Assembly (NCBI GenBank): GCA_001600095.1
Contig: BCIX01000004.1
Coordinates: 314,586 to 378,585, forward strand
Source of the DNA: Bullera alba
Lineage: Eukaryota > Basidiomycota > Tremellomycetes > Tremellales > Bulleraceae
DNA: 64,000 nt
Direction of reading: 5' to 3'
Shown here: positions 21,901-34,726 of the stretch, in pieces
Numbering within the stretch: the stretch's first letter is position 1
Layout: the number at the start of each line of letters is the position of its first letter
Made by a program: the position numbers and the translations under genes
The notes under the pieces: generated by a model
What the model was told of the DNA's origin: nothing
Database searches by the model: none
Seen by the model: only the letters and a program-made list of their open reading frames with translations

Positions 21901-23974
21901 GATGGCCGATTCTCTTTGCTGAAACTCGAGATCGATGAAGAAGCTGCGAGAGTCCGAATGAGGTTCGGTAGAGTGCAGTATTGGCGCGGGCAGAGGGATG
22001 GATGGGTGAAGTTGGAGAGCGGCAAAGGACAGTTGTGAGGGTGAGCCAAGAGCCGGCCGTCCGGGGAGGCGAGAAGACGGATTCGAAGGCAACGGCAGAT
22101 TGCGCGGGTTTGTCCGTCGACGATGAGGAGGGAAGATTGGAGCCATTTCCGATGTAGTGGGTGGTGACAGGAGCAGTAATTGGGACGTCCACCAACAGAC
22201 GTGGGAGTCGGAAGGGTCGAGGAGTCGTCGCGAGGAGGGAATAGCAGCGGGGAGACAGGAAGTTGAGAGTAATCGTCGTGAAAGATAGGCGGGGTTGTGG
22301 AATTTGATTTGTCGAGTTTGAATGAGAGTGAGAGAAGGCAAGGCAAGAGAATCAAAGTCAGCTGTTCGTCCTCGTCACAACGTTACATCGCCGTCTGTCC
22401 GCTTCAAGTGCCGCCAATCTCATGAAACCGGATAGAGTGAAGTGGGAATGCCCGATATGACCGCTTGCGAAGGCGAATCCCTCTTCTCCGACGTCACTCA
22501 TCCCCGTCATCTCCATGATTCCACCCCCGCCGTGTGACGATCGAGAGCCCACGAAGGCGTCCCCGTACGATCTACACTCCGCCATCCAACTCCGCCAAAC
22601 GAGCTGGCGTGGAAGGTGTTTCGGGTCTGAAACCCCAAGCAAGAGTCCGCCCACTACGACGACGAGATTGAAACGCCTGGATGGCTCTCCGCTGAACGTG
22701 TCACGGCCTCTAGTCCAGAGAGCTCCAGTCGTCTCCGGTGAGCACGCTCACTTGCGCAAGGCAGCTCTAGGCAGGTGGATGAGGAATAAAGGATCCTCCT
22801 GGCGGGACCGGGGAGCTGATCGCCGAAGACCCAGTGAGTCAAGCCAGTGAGGACGCGACGATGGGTCGCAGGGGAGAAGGTCCGACAGGGATGGGTTCCA
22901 CGTATCCTCGTCCAATTCCCCCATCATGCGGCTCTTCTGGCCAACTCTCGCCTGGCGGCAAATGGCATCTCCAGCCCTACTCCAATCCCATCTCCTCGTC
23001 ACGAGATCACCAGACGCGGCAGCGTCGTTGGCAGAGCTTGACTCACGGTATGTGTCCAATATGGATGTTCCGCTACGTCTGCAGCTGTTTCTCCTCTCCT
23101 GTAATGTTCTTGGCTTCGCGATCAATACCTCGACGTGTAAGGGTTGAGCTTGAACGAGGTCACTCTCGCGCGTTTGGGTTGATGTTTGGGCTTTGATTCG
23201 CGGGTTGAGCGACAAAGGATCCGAGTGTGTATGAGAGAGGTGATTCGTCAATTGAACTGAACTGGTATGCACTAGAGGTGGTGATGACAGGGAGAGACGA
23301 AGGTCCGGCTTCAGGACGAGCGGTGGTTGGTGGTCCGCCGGGTCGAGTTAAGGGACGGGGACTGTAGCGAGCCTAAGTGGAGTGGAGTGGGTTCCTGGAC
23401 GAGCCGTGAATGTCGTCAGTGGGTGGAGTGGGGGTGTTGTGTGTACTCACAAACTACTTGAGCCGTGACTTTGACTGTGTTGGAGGAGGATGATAGCTAA
23501 GTTGTGAGAACGCTGTTGGTGATGATGACGGTGGAGTAGGCGGTGGTGAGCTCTCTCTTAGTTGCCGTAGAGACAGCTGCTCGAGACCAGGTGACCACCC
23601 CCGGCTGGACAGCGTCAGAGCGCAGATGCTCAATCCGGAATCAAATGTGGCACTTGACCCCCAATCTCACCCCTGGTTTCAGGGTCCAGATCACCAATTT
23701 GATCCCGCCAGATGGTAAATCGCCACTTTGAGTAATCCACCCCGCCCATTAGGCGCACGGTGCACCAGAGGGGCACAACGTTCGTCTCCCTCCTCGACTC
23801 GTCACCGCTGCTGCAGTCATGCTTCGCCCAATGTCACTCGCGTGATTGCATCTATCATACAACCAATCATATGGTGGGGATATGCTATGAACATCTTACA
23901 ACAACAACATCTCAGTCTCGTCCAGATACAGCGTGATGTGGTGATCCTCGTGAGGTCTTCCAATCCCGTTCCCC
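21901..23974 (-). other. 2-kb region upstream of GSK3, possible spliced leader
   Basis: No protein gene is supported. On the minus strand much of the region is C/T-rich, as expected for a long 5' leader of GSK3. A GTGAGT donor and a CTTAG acceptor on the minus strand would define a 78-nt intron at about 23373-23450, and another donor sits near 23046. Frames such as 22748-23272 (-) and 22834-23196 (+) show no family features. The part nearest 23974 holds the 3' end of ATG2. Confidence 0.35.
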
Positions 23975-26900
23975 TCACTTGTACTTGTCTCCAAGCTCCT
24001 TCGTGCCCTCCGGATCCAAGCTGTTCCTCATCCCCAGCAGTGTCTTGCTCACCGCCTCACTCGCCCCTATCATCGGCTTGAGCACAGCAATAGGCACAGC
24101 TCTGACCACTGCTCTCAACGGTCCCTAAGCAATTCGATCAGCTCCGACCCAGTCAAGCCAAGCTTTACTCACATCGTCGCTCGAGCGCTCGTACACCTCC
24201 ATTGGCACAGCGAGAATAGTCTGCGCTGCGGCATTGACATTCTTGCTGAGACTCTTGTATGCCGCCTGGACACCTTCTCTAGCGCCCAGTGGCTGGTTCG
24301 CGTACCTGCTGACGACGTCGGCCATCTCTCCGTCATCCTCACTTCCATGCTCCGAGTGATCGCCTCCGATGGTGCCGAAATCGCTGGACGACGATCCACC
24401 TGGTGCCTCCACCACCATGGTCCCTTCGGACACTTTCCCTCCTAGGACAGTCTCCGCTTTCTCCAGTATGACCTGAGTACCCGTCGCCAACCTCGCACCG
24501 AGTTTCATCATCTCCAAGGCGGTAGATTTGACGAAGGAGTTGGTACCTCGTTGAACACCACGAGCTACGCGCCCATCTTTGCGGTACTGCTCGATAGGAA
24601 GGAGGATCAGATCGGCAACACCAGAGCCAACGTTGACCATTGACCGGATTGGCGATACACCGGAGATCACATCCGCCAATTGATTCGCCTTGACGTCTGG
24701 CGTCCAGATATCCTGCAGTGTGGTAGATAGTCGATCCCAGCCGGACAGCTATAATCAGCCATATCAGCCAATACCCAAGCACTTCTTCGGTCACTTGACC
24801 TACCCCAGATATAGTGACATGCCGTAGGGTCATTTCCGCGGCGTCAAAGTGGAAAAAGTTCATCAACTCGATCGTCTTGCCTTCTCGCAAAGCGGCAAAG
24901 TCGACCCGCTTCGGCTTGTAGTCGAGCTTGAGCTCGATAGGGAAGATCTCAATGTGTTCTGCGTACATCAGCATCTATATTTATCACGATGTCCTCCACA
25001 CTCACGGAAGAACGGCTCGGGTGACGATGTCGTTTTGGCCGGTACCACGACCTGTGCTGCCGTCAGGGCTTTGAAGCTGAAGAACCGCTTGAGAAAGTCC
25101 AAGGCGTCTTGATCGACATGCAGCCTCAGCGGCAGGATCTTCGCCTTCAACCGCTTCTCCTCCTCTTTGTGCGGTAGATTCGGCCTGACACTCGATAATT
25201 CGATTCTGACCATATCCGCGTCCGTTTCCCGGACGTTACCCCTGCCATCACCCTTGAGATCCGTCAAGAACTTCTTCCACGTTGACGTCTTGATATGATC
25301 GAGAATCTCCAGAGACTTGACTTGGGCGTGTAATCTCGAGGCAGTGGGATCTTCGGCATCGTATAGGTCGACAGATGTGCGTATGTCCTGAAGCGATATC
25401 TCGATCTGAGGTTTCTTCGACCTTGTCAATCGCTTTCCTCGGAGTCTTGTGCCCTTCTTCCCGGCGACGGTCGAGCTGGACGAACGAGTCGGATTGGGAG
25501 GTCTTTGGGCATTCGGGAAGTCGGTCTGCCAGGAGCTTTGACTTGCAGTGTCATTCCCCATCTCGTCCAACTCCTCGTCGATGGCGGCGAGGAGATCCGC
25601 ATTGTTCATCTCGCCCGCTCTGCCAAGTGCCATGCTCATCCCGAGACCAATAGGACCGCTCTTGCTCTCATCTAGGCCAATGTAGACCGAGTTGAACAGC
25701 ACACTGCGGGTTTGCTCGATACTCTCGTCGGCTTGTTGACCTGACGCCAGTAATTGCCGTATGCGCTCCAGTTTCCGTCGCACAGTCTTGATCTCGTCTT
25801 CGATCGCTTTACGGGTCTTAACCCAATCGTAGCCCTCGTAGAGCAGGATGTTGAGGGAAGTATCGTGAAGGCGAACCCGCAATTTGCCAGACTGGGCACT
25901 GTGAATGGCAGAATCAGCACTTCTGAAAGCAGGGTGTTGTCTTCGATCGAGATAGCACTCACCTGCCCGAGTCGCCCTTGGCCACTACCGGCAAGGTTTC
26001 CCAGTAATTTTCCTCCAAGCATAATTCACCCTCGTACAGCACTTTGATCGTCTCACCGCCCACCTCCTCTTCACCTTCCGCGCTCGTAGCCTGCCAAGAT
26101 CGCAATGATTCCCCCTCGACCCTCTTCGAGGTCGTCTTTCGAGACGTCGTAGTATTGAGATAATCGAGATTTGTCGGTAAATCATCCTCGATCAGATCCG
26201 CGCCCGAGATCATTTCCGGGATCACCTTTTTGAACGCGTCCTCGTCTATACTGTCGAACACATTGATGGAGCGGTCCAATCGAGTCGGTGACTTGACCTC
26301 CGTTTCGCTGACCGTATCGGCTTTTGCTGAGGGTATGATGGTCGCCAAATCACCTATCAGGGGTCCCAAAAGGGCCAGCGAATCCGCACATGCAGTCACC
26401 TTGACTTGACACCCATCAACGTCGACCGCAACCTCCTCCGAGCCAGACGTGTCCCGCCATACCATGACCTCCGTTGACGCTACTTCGACCATAGGGACAT
26501 ATCCGCTCAACCTCCAAGCGTTGACTGAAGTCCCTTGACCGGGGCTCAACTGTGCTGTAAAGGCGATATCGTCCACCGCGAGCATGTTCAAAGTGGAAAG
26601 TGAGACCGAGAGCGTATTCTCGTCCGAGTCGCTGATGAGATCGGTTTTGACATCGACATTACCCAAGACTAGAACGACAGCACCAGTCATATTCGGCGCT
26701 TTGACATGGGCCGAGGTGTCGAACAGCTGGAGATGCACTCGAGTCACTTCGCTAGGAACCACATCCTCGAAGACTCCTTCTGGGGTCTTGGCGAACGTGG
26801 CGAGTTCCTCGATCCAAGCCAGATCGCGCGTGACAAATATCGTGGCCGAAGAGAGGATGAGCGAGATGCCGCTCTCCTTGGTCCCCGTGATCGAGTCGGA

Positions 26901-29900
26901 AAGCGAGGTGAACTTGAACTGCAGTATCGGGTGGTTGTTCAGTGTCAATGTGAGAGGTGTTGTTCGAGCGAGTATATGCTTTGGCGAATTGGATTCTGTT
27001 CTATCGGCAAACACCGCGTCCATAACGGTGAGGCTGATGATCGACTCTTGGCGACCAGTGGTATTGGATTCGACGGCAATGTCGACATCGGACGCCTTAA
27101 GAGATAACACCCGTTCCCCGCCGCCAGCCGCCGAAGCCGAGATCTGGTCCTGAGGCAGTTGTCGAGGAACGAGCAATGTGACGTCGACCTCTGTCACCGC
27201 CAGGCGGATGATCGTGGCCGAAGGGCCAGCTTCATCCTCATCTTCGATGGCCGAGCTGGATGCAGAAGAAGATCCTTTCGATCCGCCAAAGAATCGACTA
27301 CCGATCATTTTGAGCTCGTCCCTCGGCTTCGGGCGTGAACCATCGCCAAAAGCACCGTCCAGCCAGTGTGTCAAGTCGTCGGCGAAGAATTGCAGCCCTT
27401 CAATCGTGGGCTGGCGGATCTTTGCCTGGACCGAGGGTATGCTGCAAGTGATCAAGGACGTCTTCTGCTCCGAAACCGGATCGATGCTTGATCGGAGCTT
27501 GAGATTGGGAAGGAGGACAGCTTGGTCCAGATCATTGGGATCCGGCGCCAGTGGGCCGACGATGAGGAAGGCCGAGGAGCGTTTCTCTATTACTGCGTTA
27601 GTGATGTGGATATATATGAGTGTGACGGATACACTCACCTGGAACACGATTGAAGAATAGCATCGTCTTCTTCCACTGGACCGAGGTCGAGGGGGGCTCT
27701 ATAGCTTGAGGTACAGTGTTGGCAGTACGATGACTGATGGATGTAGGTGGTGATGATGCGGCTATACTAGCGCGAAGAGTATGCACATCGAGTGTGACGA
27801 TACCCGAGCGTAGATGAGCGCCATCGCCCCACGTCCCCCGTCTATTGGGAGGTGCCGGGCACCTCACGCTAAGCCTCAATAATGGGCAAGTAATGACTGC
27901 CACATGCATACTCTTCGCAGCGGGCTGTATGGTCGCTGGTGAAGACGCTTGGGCATCGAGGTCGTCGAGGACGTAGGACGATGACCTTGTTGGTGGAATT
28001 GGAGGTGTTGTGGGTTTCGAGGGAAAGACATGAGGACGAAGGGGCATAGTCGGAGTTGCCGGCGACTCAACGTGCGTGGTCTTGAACGCTGGAGAGATAT
28101 GACGCAGGAAGGGGAGTAAACGCTCGACGAGTGACAGATCCAGAAAGAGGTGTATCGGCAATGTCTCAACGATCGCAGCTAAGAGGGATTTTGAGCGTCA
28201 AAGCAATTTCGATAAGCATACGGAGGACTCACGACTATCCGACATCTGCTTGTTGACCACAATGACTGGTTCGTGTGTCGCCTCCACAGCGGCAGTCGTG
28301 CCTTTCAGTACCCCTTTGCCCTTTTGCCTGACTTTCCAGGCTTTCTCACTACTCAGCCCTCGTCTCTGTAGGCCTGAATTGCGCCAATCCACCCCATCAA
28401 ACTCTGGGAACACCGGATCCACAGATATCGGTACCGCAGTATGCCCAGGCTGTTTATGGCCGAAGGCCCTGCCTGTCTTCAACCCGGCGTCGTACTGCTG
28501 AGAGAGGTTGGCGTCGAATATCAACACCGGGAAGAATCCGCCGGGAGGAGCGTCCCCTTCTTCGGCGCTGGGAGGAGCCGTGGCCAAGTATTCGAATATG
28601 GACAGATCGGCAATACCCAACCTGACAGTGGGAGGTGTTGGGCCCTGTCTCGGACCAGAGGACATGCGCCTTGAGGGTCGAGGAAGGGTTGAGGGTTGAT
28701 TATTGGACCGATGAGTGTTCATTTTGGGAATGAAGCCTGACGATTCATAAGTCAATGTGGGCTCTTCGAGTCGGAGGCGAAGGTGTCCGAAAGGGATCTC
28801 GGTGGTGGATGGCTTGGCGAAGAAATTGGCCGACGCTGAGATGAAGTTTGGGTGATCTCCAGCCGAGAGGTCGTAGATTGTGGTGAAGAACAGCGCTTTG
28901 GCACGGAATCCGGCCTTGACCCTCGGTTGCACGATGAATGCTGGATCTGGAGAGGGTGCCGTCGGTGCGGCTTCTCTAGGTCCAGTCTGCGCCATGGCTT
29001 GAAGGGCAGATATGATCAAAGCTGTGTGTGAAGGCAATACGAGTCCTGCCAGGGTACCCATCGAAAAGTCCAGTACCATCAACGGGAGGGTGTCCACAGC
29101 TGGATTTGCTTGTCTCGTTGTCTTTTCTCTCGAAACCTGAGGGGAATCTGGTGGGAGGCCTAGATTCTGCAAAGGCGAAGAGGGTTCCGACGAAGGCTGA
29201 GTTGTGGTCACGGTGAATGTGATCCCCTCCGACCCGAAGCTGAACAGCAAGGCCCCTTGCTCCTCAAGCTCCTTGACGACAGGCGTAGGTGTGATCGATC
29301 GTATCCTGTCCAAGCTTGCTCTCTTCTCTGGCTCCGCCGCCACCGACAAAGGCTCCTCCTCTTCTCTCTCGCTGATCGCGCTTTGATACACACTAGCACC
29401 AGATGCCACGCTTGTCGCCATACTGTGCCGCAGATCCGCCACGGCCATTGACATGAACATGCTCCCCGAGTCATCGTCGCTTTTTGTCGAGGTAGATGAC
29501 GCGGTGGACGAAGCTGAAGACGACCTCGAGACTGTGGGATATCGAACGATGGGTGACTGTACCGGCGAGTCGGGTAGCGGGAGGATATGAATCGATATCG
29601 CTGATACTCTGACAACTCGTATCGTCTTCCTCGGCTGACCTAGATCTGTCGATGGTNNNNNGTCGGCATACGAGATTTGACCGATTCGGAGCTCGAATAC
29701 TGCGCCATGGCTAGAGTCGGCGTGTTTTATCCGTAGCTTGACATTGGTGACCTTGAACTCCAGTCGAGTCAGAACTCTCTCAACCAATCCAGCCAGTACG
29801 GTCGTACTCTCCACCCCGGTCCCAGCGCTAGTTCCCCCCGTTGATGCTGTTGGGAAGGGAAATGCTCCCGGCACGCCTTCATCCGCCTTGAACGGGTCAT

Positions 29901-30528
29901 TCTGGTTCAAGATGATAGACTGCCTGATAGACCGATCCAACTCTGCCTCCTCATATGCGTCTAGCTCTTCGTGAAGGAACTCATCCGCGGCGGTGGTGAC
30001 TGAGCTGGCGAGATCGATAGATGGGGAGAGATATGGGGGATTTCGTCCTGTCGATTTTCGAGGCGTGCTCGTCGATTTGCCTTTAGGGGAAGTGGGTCCT
30101 TGAATATCCAAATCAAGCACAAGAGTGTCCAGAGTGATGGATAGGGGATCCGACCAGAGGTTGGGGAAGGGAATCTTCGCGTTGACTTTGGACACTTTGC
30201 CAGATGTGATCCGCAGAGGTATCGAATCGGGGATCAGCTCGTTCGTTTCCTACACCCAGTCAGCCACGACACACAAGTTGCCGCTTATCTACACATCTGG
30301 ACACCGACTCACCTCTGTGTCCAGCTCTAGACCTTCGATCTCAACCCAGCCTTCCCCAATCTGCGCCTGAATCCGCTCAACATCCAGCCCTCCCGCTCGC
30401 ACGAATCGTCCCAGCGATTTCTTCAGCACATACGATAAGAATCGTCGCTGTATATTCGCAGGCAGTGATATCGACGGTAGAGACGGTAGCGACCACGGAA
30501 ATGTCATGAAGCTTGGTAGCCCGAACAT
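23975..30528 (-). CDS. ATG2: Autophagy-related protein 2 (ATG2)
   Basis: Very large lipid-transfer protein bridging the endoplasmic reticulum and the growing autophagosome membrane, partnered with Atg9 and Atg18. The N-terminal chorein part includes IQRRFLSYVLKKSLGRFVR and GWVEIEGLELDTE, then LPLRITSGKVSKV-like and LDTLVLDLDIQGP segments. The C-terminal autophagy domain has VSPIRSMVNVGSGVADLILL and PIEQYRKDGRVARGVQRGTN. An in-frame stop near 24125 is avoided by a 48-nt intron (24125-24172), after which the last exon reads KPMIGASEAVSKTLLGMRNS and ends DKYK at 23975. About eight exons, near 2,050 residues. Five undetermined bases lie at 29657-29661, in the second exon. Confidence 0.93.
29657..29661. 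other. Five undetermined bases inside ATG2
   Basis: Five Ns interrupt the ATG2 exon. The coding frame is the same on both sides when five bases are counted (ending ISYAD before, resuming with STDLGQPRK), so the true length is five or five plus a multiple of three if the gene is intact. This may be a scaffold gap of unknown real size. Confidence 0.95.
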
Positions 30529-31073
30529 CGTGTACAGGCCGCCACTGGTCTCGTCATTTGACCATCAAGGCGACAAAGGGCGTGTCGGCGGTCTGTACGC
30601 GAGGCTCAGCTGTCGGTCGTGTTGAAGGTCCGTGGGCCGCTGTAGGGCTACTTTGTCTCGCGTGTCTCGACAAGACAAGCTACGTGTGTGAGGCAGCCTC
30701 ACTGGTGCCTCGACTGCTGGTGATAGATGCGTTTGCAACTGTTTGCAATCGATAGATGCAACTTGTGTAGTTAGCAGCTCATCCACTCGAGCCCGGCTAG
30801 CTTGCGGGTAACTCCGCCCGGCTCGCCACCGTACTATACCCTACCCATGACATCCACAGCACATGCTCTCTGTACGTCAGGATGCACAGACACGGAGCTA
30901 AGGTCCACCTTGCAAGGCGCTACTACTGTGGCCTTCACGGTGAAATGCATAACATGACGGCGAAGTCATCGAAATCGGAAGAACGAGGACACCTACGACC
31001 TACCATCGCCCGATCCGGATCCCACGCAAGGTTCATCCTGTTCCATCCAATCATTCCCCTACTCCGACAGATC
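30529..31073. other. Intergenic region upstream of ATG2
   Basis: This 545-base stretch lies between the ATG2 start and the 3' end of the broken F-box-like gene, both on the minus strand. It should hold the ATG2 promoter. No gene or clear motif was seen. Confidence 0.4.
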
Positions 31074-32494
31074 TCACCAAGTGCCCCGAGCACGCAGGAG
31101 TTTGATCATTGACGGGATCTTGGACAGCCCTTCGTCAAACTCCTCGATGACCGCTTCGGTCGTCCAGCCACAATACGCGCACGCGGGTACCTCTCGCCAA
31201 GGGCGGAACTTGACCTTGTCCGACCACTTGTCCCAGACTTCCTCCAAGGATGCCAAAGTCTCGACATACCATTTGTTCATATCGTCTTCGCCGTCTTGGA
31301 GCTCGGCTTTGAGTATAGCAATTGAGCCTTTTAGTTTGTCGAAAACCTCTTTCCGATCCGGGTCCGGCTCGGTCTCCTCTGAGCAGATCGTCCAAGATAT
31401 CGTCTTGCTGCAACAGGTGCGATCTTGCGCCAGCGTGCATTCCAAGACCGTAGATTTCAATCGTTGTTCCGAATTCCGGTTCCACCCATTCCTCTTCGCC
31501 GTCCCTCACCAAGGGCCTGTAATTGACACGCTGAGTCAAGGCTCGGACCAAGTCTTCGGTGAATACCTCTGCACGATGTTGGTCTTCCGAGTCGGTACGC
31601 CACCTCGTAACGACTCCTGGGTAGAACATCCATCTGTTGCGAGCACCACAGAAGATCTGCGGGCAATCAGTGTCGAAGTCGTACAAGTGTCGAGTGATAG
31701 TGGCAGCGTGTGTGTTCGGATCATAGACCAAATGGTGCATTTGACCGCTGAAGGGACCGTGATTGGCGTGCAGGCAGATTGAACGGGGTTGATGCGAGTA
31801 AAGAAACACTCCTACTTGTGTCTGGTGCACTTGCAGATCATTGGGAGATATGTCCTTGAGAAAGTCCCAGCCGCGGTCATGCCTTTGTCCAAGGACAAGG
31901 TTTCGAAGACTCTTGAAAGGTGGGACCTCTAGTAGATCGGTGTCTGCCTGTCTGACCGACTGGAAAATCTTGTCGAATGCTGACAGAGCTAGCTGTCGAC
32001 TTTTTGTCAAACCTTGTCTAGGTGTTAGGCCGACAGTAGTCCAGTCGCCGGCTGCCAGGATGTCTCGCAGCTTGATGACGAGTCGGCCGGTCGGCCCGAA
32101 ACCGACAATGCGAAGATCTCTGGTTTGTGCGACCCACTCATCCTTAGATGGCGTACTCCGTGCGTGTAGCTCGATGTTGTCATAAGATGACAGACCCTGG
32201 ACTAAGCTAGACAAGTCGTTGGCGACCACGGATTGATACAAGATGGGGGACGCTAGGTTGTTGAACAGCTTGAATACAGTCAGCACTGAATTCACTTGTG
32301 CAGCGGGCCAAATCAGAGGCCGGCATATGTAAGACGTTGAACCCCATACTCACGATTGATACCAAGCAGATTGACGTGAGATCCTCTTGGTGAAAGTCAG
32401 ACCAGCTCGCCTCCTTCCACGGCGGGGGCACATCGCGCTTGAGCAACTCGAACACACGGGTTCAGAGCTCCGGGGGTAGTTCTGGTGTGCCCAT
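31074..32494 (-). pseudogene. Broken F-box-like gene, copy A
   Basis: A degenerate member of an F-box-like family; the best sister is copy B at 32949-34353. The start MGTPELPPEL is followed at codon 11 by TGA (32462-32464), where copy B has the tryptophan codon of PELWIRVF. After that, similarity continues through KRDVPPPWKEASWSDFHQED and an intron at the same place as in B. It proceeds through PPFKSLRNLVLGQRHDRGWD to RSHLLQQDDILDD. At about 31380 one extra base shifts the frame, and the C-terminal part REVPACAYCGWTTEAVIEEF is found in another frame. If functional, such proteins would select targets for SCF ubiquitin ligases. Two independent lesions make a pseudogene the simplest reading; sequencing error is possible for either one. 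Confidence 0.75.
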
Positions 32495-32948
32495 GTTGCG
32501 GTGAATGTATTATTGGAGCAGCGAGAGGGGAGAGCGCAAACAGTCAGGCGACAAGATGCCGTGCACAAAGCTCAAGCTTTCAAGTTCCACGAAGTCAACC
32601 CTGAACCAAGGGCGTGGTGGTCAGGTGACACCCTGCGAAATGAAAACCCATCCATATTGATCGGCGCCCAGGCGGACGCGGGAGACCCGCACGCAGCCCG
32701 CACGCAGCAAGCACAAGAAGTAGTGGGATGGAAGCATCCGCTGGCCTTGACATCAACAACACCTTAAGACAACGGTCTAGCTAGGATGAGTTGCTGCAAC
32801 TCCAGTAATACATCGGTATACTAGTCCATATCATAGCTTCGCTCCTTCTTCCAAAGAACCAACTATCTAATCCTTGACCCTTACCAAGCTCCAAATCTCC
32901 TCGGAATCGACTCCACTCACACTTTCACAGCCACCGTTTCTCCTATTC
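32495..32948. other. Spacer between the two F-box-like copies
   Basis: A 454-base spacer containing the upstream region of copy A and the downstream region of copy B. No gene, terminal repeats or target-site duplication pointing to a mobile element were noticed. Confidence 0.4.
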
Positions 32949-34353
32949 CTATTCGATGGCGCCCATAGCCTGCATGACTTTGTGCGTAGCCTCGATGAAG
33001 GACAGACCTTCATCAAACTCCTCGCAGTACGCCTCGGTGGTCAAGCCGCAGCATTCGCACGCGGGTACGTCTCGCCAGCAGCGGAGCTTGATCTTGTCCA
33101 ACCACGGGTCCCAAACTTGATAGGGCAAGCCGGCCAATGTATGGGACATCCAATCGTTGAGACCCTCTTCCTCCACCTGGAATTTGGTGTGGAGTGAAGC
33201 GACTCGGCCACATAACTTTTCCAAAATCTTTCTGTCTCCGTCATCCATGGTCCTGGCCTCCTCAATCGCATCATCCCAGATATCATCTTTCCTCAGCAGG
33301 TGCGACCTTGCAAGGCCTGTCATCGCATGGCCGTAGATATCGAGTTTTGTCCGCAAGCTCGGTGTGTCCGACTCGACGCAGTACAGCTGAGTCGTGGAGA
33401 GGACAAGCTGTTCCATGAATTCCGTCCCGCGCTTCTCATCTTCCCGATCAACTAGGGTGTCTGTGATGCACCCTGGGTAAACGGTCCATCTGTTGAGAGC
33501 GCCGCAGATGATCTGGGGGCAAACAAGGTCGAGGTCGTACTGGTGCCGAGTAACGATGTAGAGGTCGGTGTCCGACTCCGCGGTGACCAGATGAACGTTC
33601 TTGCCGCCGTAGGGACCATAAGAAGCGTGCACGCAGACCGAGCGCGGTTGATGCGCGTACATAAAAGCGCCTACGTGCTGGTCGTGCAGTTGCTCATCGG
33701 TGTATTTCCTGTCTTCGAGGTAATCCCATCCGCGGTCATACCGTTGTCCCATCACAAGTCTCTCCAGGCTCTTGAACGGCGGACTGTCCCAAAGCTCTGC
33801 CTATTCCTTGCCTATCAAGGCTGTGAGCTCCGACAGCTCTGACTCAGCTATCTGCCTCGATTTCTCCAGGCCCTGGCCGAGTGTCAGACCCACTGTGCTC
33901 CAATCTCCGGTTGTCAGCAGGGATCGCAATGTGAACACTGGTCGATTGGTTGGACCAAATCCAACAATGCGAAGATCCTTCGTTCGTGCAACCAGGTCGT
34001 CTTTCGATGGCATGTTTTGTGTGGATGTTCGGAAGGCATTATAGGCGGAAAGGCCTGTGACCAAGGAGGGCAGGTCGTTGGCGACTACCGAGTGGTATAA
34101 GATGGGCGCTGCTAGTTTGTAAAACAGCTGGGATTAAGTCAGCATCGATCAAGACATTGTACTGATCCAGTGACAGAGCCGAGAACCGTACGCATGCTGA
34201 TTCGCTACGTACCGATGATACCAGACAGACGGAAGTCAGGTCCTCCTGATGAAAGTCGGACCAGGTCGCCTGTTTCCAGGGCGGCGGAACGTCGCGCTTG
34301 AGAAAGTCGAACACACGGATCCAGAGCTCTGGAAGTAGTTCAGGACGGGACAT
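32949..34353 (-). pseudogene. Broken F-box-like gene, copy B
   Basis: Tandem sister of copy A. The N-terminus PELLPELWIRVFDFLKRDVP fits an F-box-like start, followed by an intron (LVSS donor region near 34213, acceptor near 34132). Then come LRIVGFGPTNRPVF, PPFKSLERLVMGQRYDRGWD, CPQIICGALNRWTVYPG and a C-terminal CRDVPACECCG-like cysteine motif (WRDVPACECCGLTTEAYCEE). An in-frame TAG at 33801-33803 interrupts it after LTALIGKE. Thirty codons across this point align with copy A without gaps, the stop facing an Asp codon, so it is a point change and not a frame error. I found no canonical intron that would remove it. An upstream ATG at about 34371 is also possible. Either a pseudogene or a truncated protein. 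Confidence 0.7.
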
Positions 34354-34726
34354 GTTTGCCAAACGAATCATCGTAGCGGTGTGGAAGGGGAACCGCCGTA
34401 GCGGCGTCAAGGATGTCGATGAGTACTGGAGTAGCAACAGAACAAGGAAAGGGGAATCGATGTCCGACGCAAGTCCGACGTAGAACGTACAGTGCACGGT
34501 GCACCGGCGAAATCTCGCTTATCGGCGCGTGCCAGTGACTGTGAAGAGTGACTTTGCGAGGCATGTGAGCCTTGTGAGGTCTCTACAGCCTTAGGATGAT
34601 GGGCACCATGCTGATCTCAATTGATGTAAGGGATGGAGATGTACTCATATACATGAGTAGTGGTACTGTACAAACAACAAGTATTAATGTGAGATGCTGA
34701 TGCAGAGTAACCATGTCCGAAATTCC
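34354..34726. other. Intergenic gap between copy B and the HIT gene
   Basis: A 373-base gap between two minus-strand genes. It should contain the promoter of copy B and the 3' end of the HIT zinc-finger gene. Nothing further seen. Confidence 0.4.

Noticed and set aside
22748..23272. 174-codon minus-strand frame upstream of GSK3
   Set aside because: No family features, and it sits in pyrimidine-rich leader-like DNA.
31135..31380. Arg-rich C-terminal continuation of copy A in the first frame
   Set aside because: Copy B shows that the homologous protein continues in the other frame, so this tail is a frameshift by-product.
33750..33860. An intron that would remove the TAG in copy B
   Set aside because: No canonical GTRAGT donor is present at a suitable place, and the sequence aligns without a gap to coding DNA of copy A.
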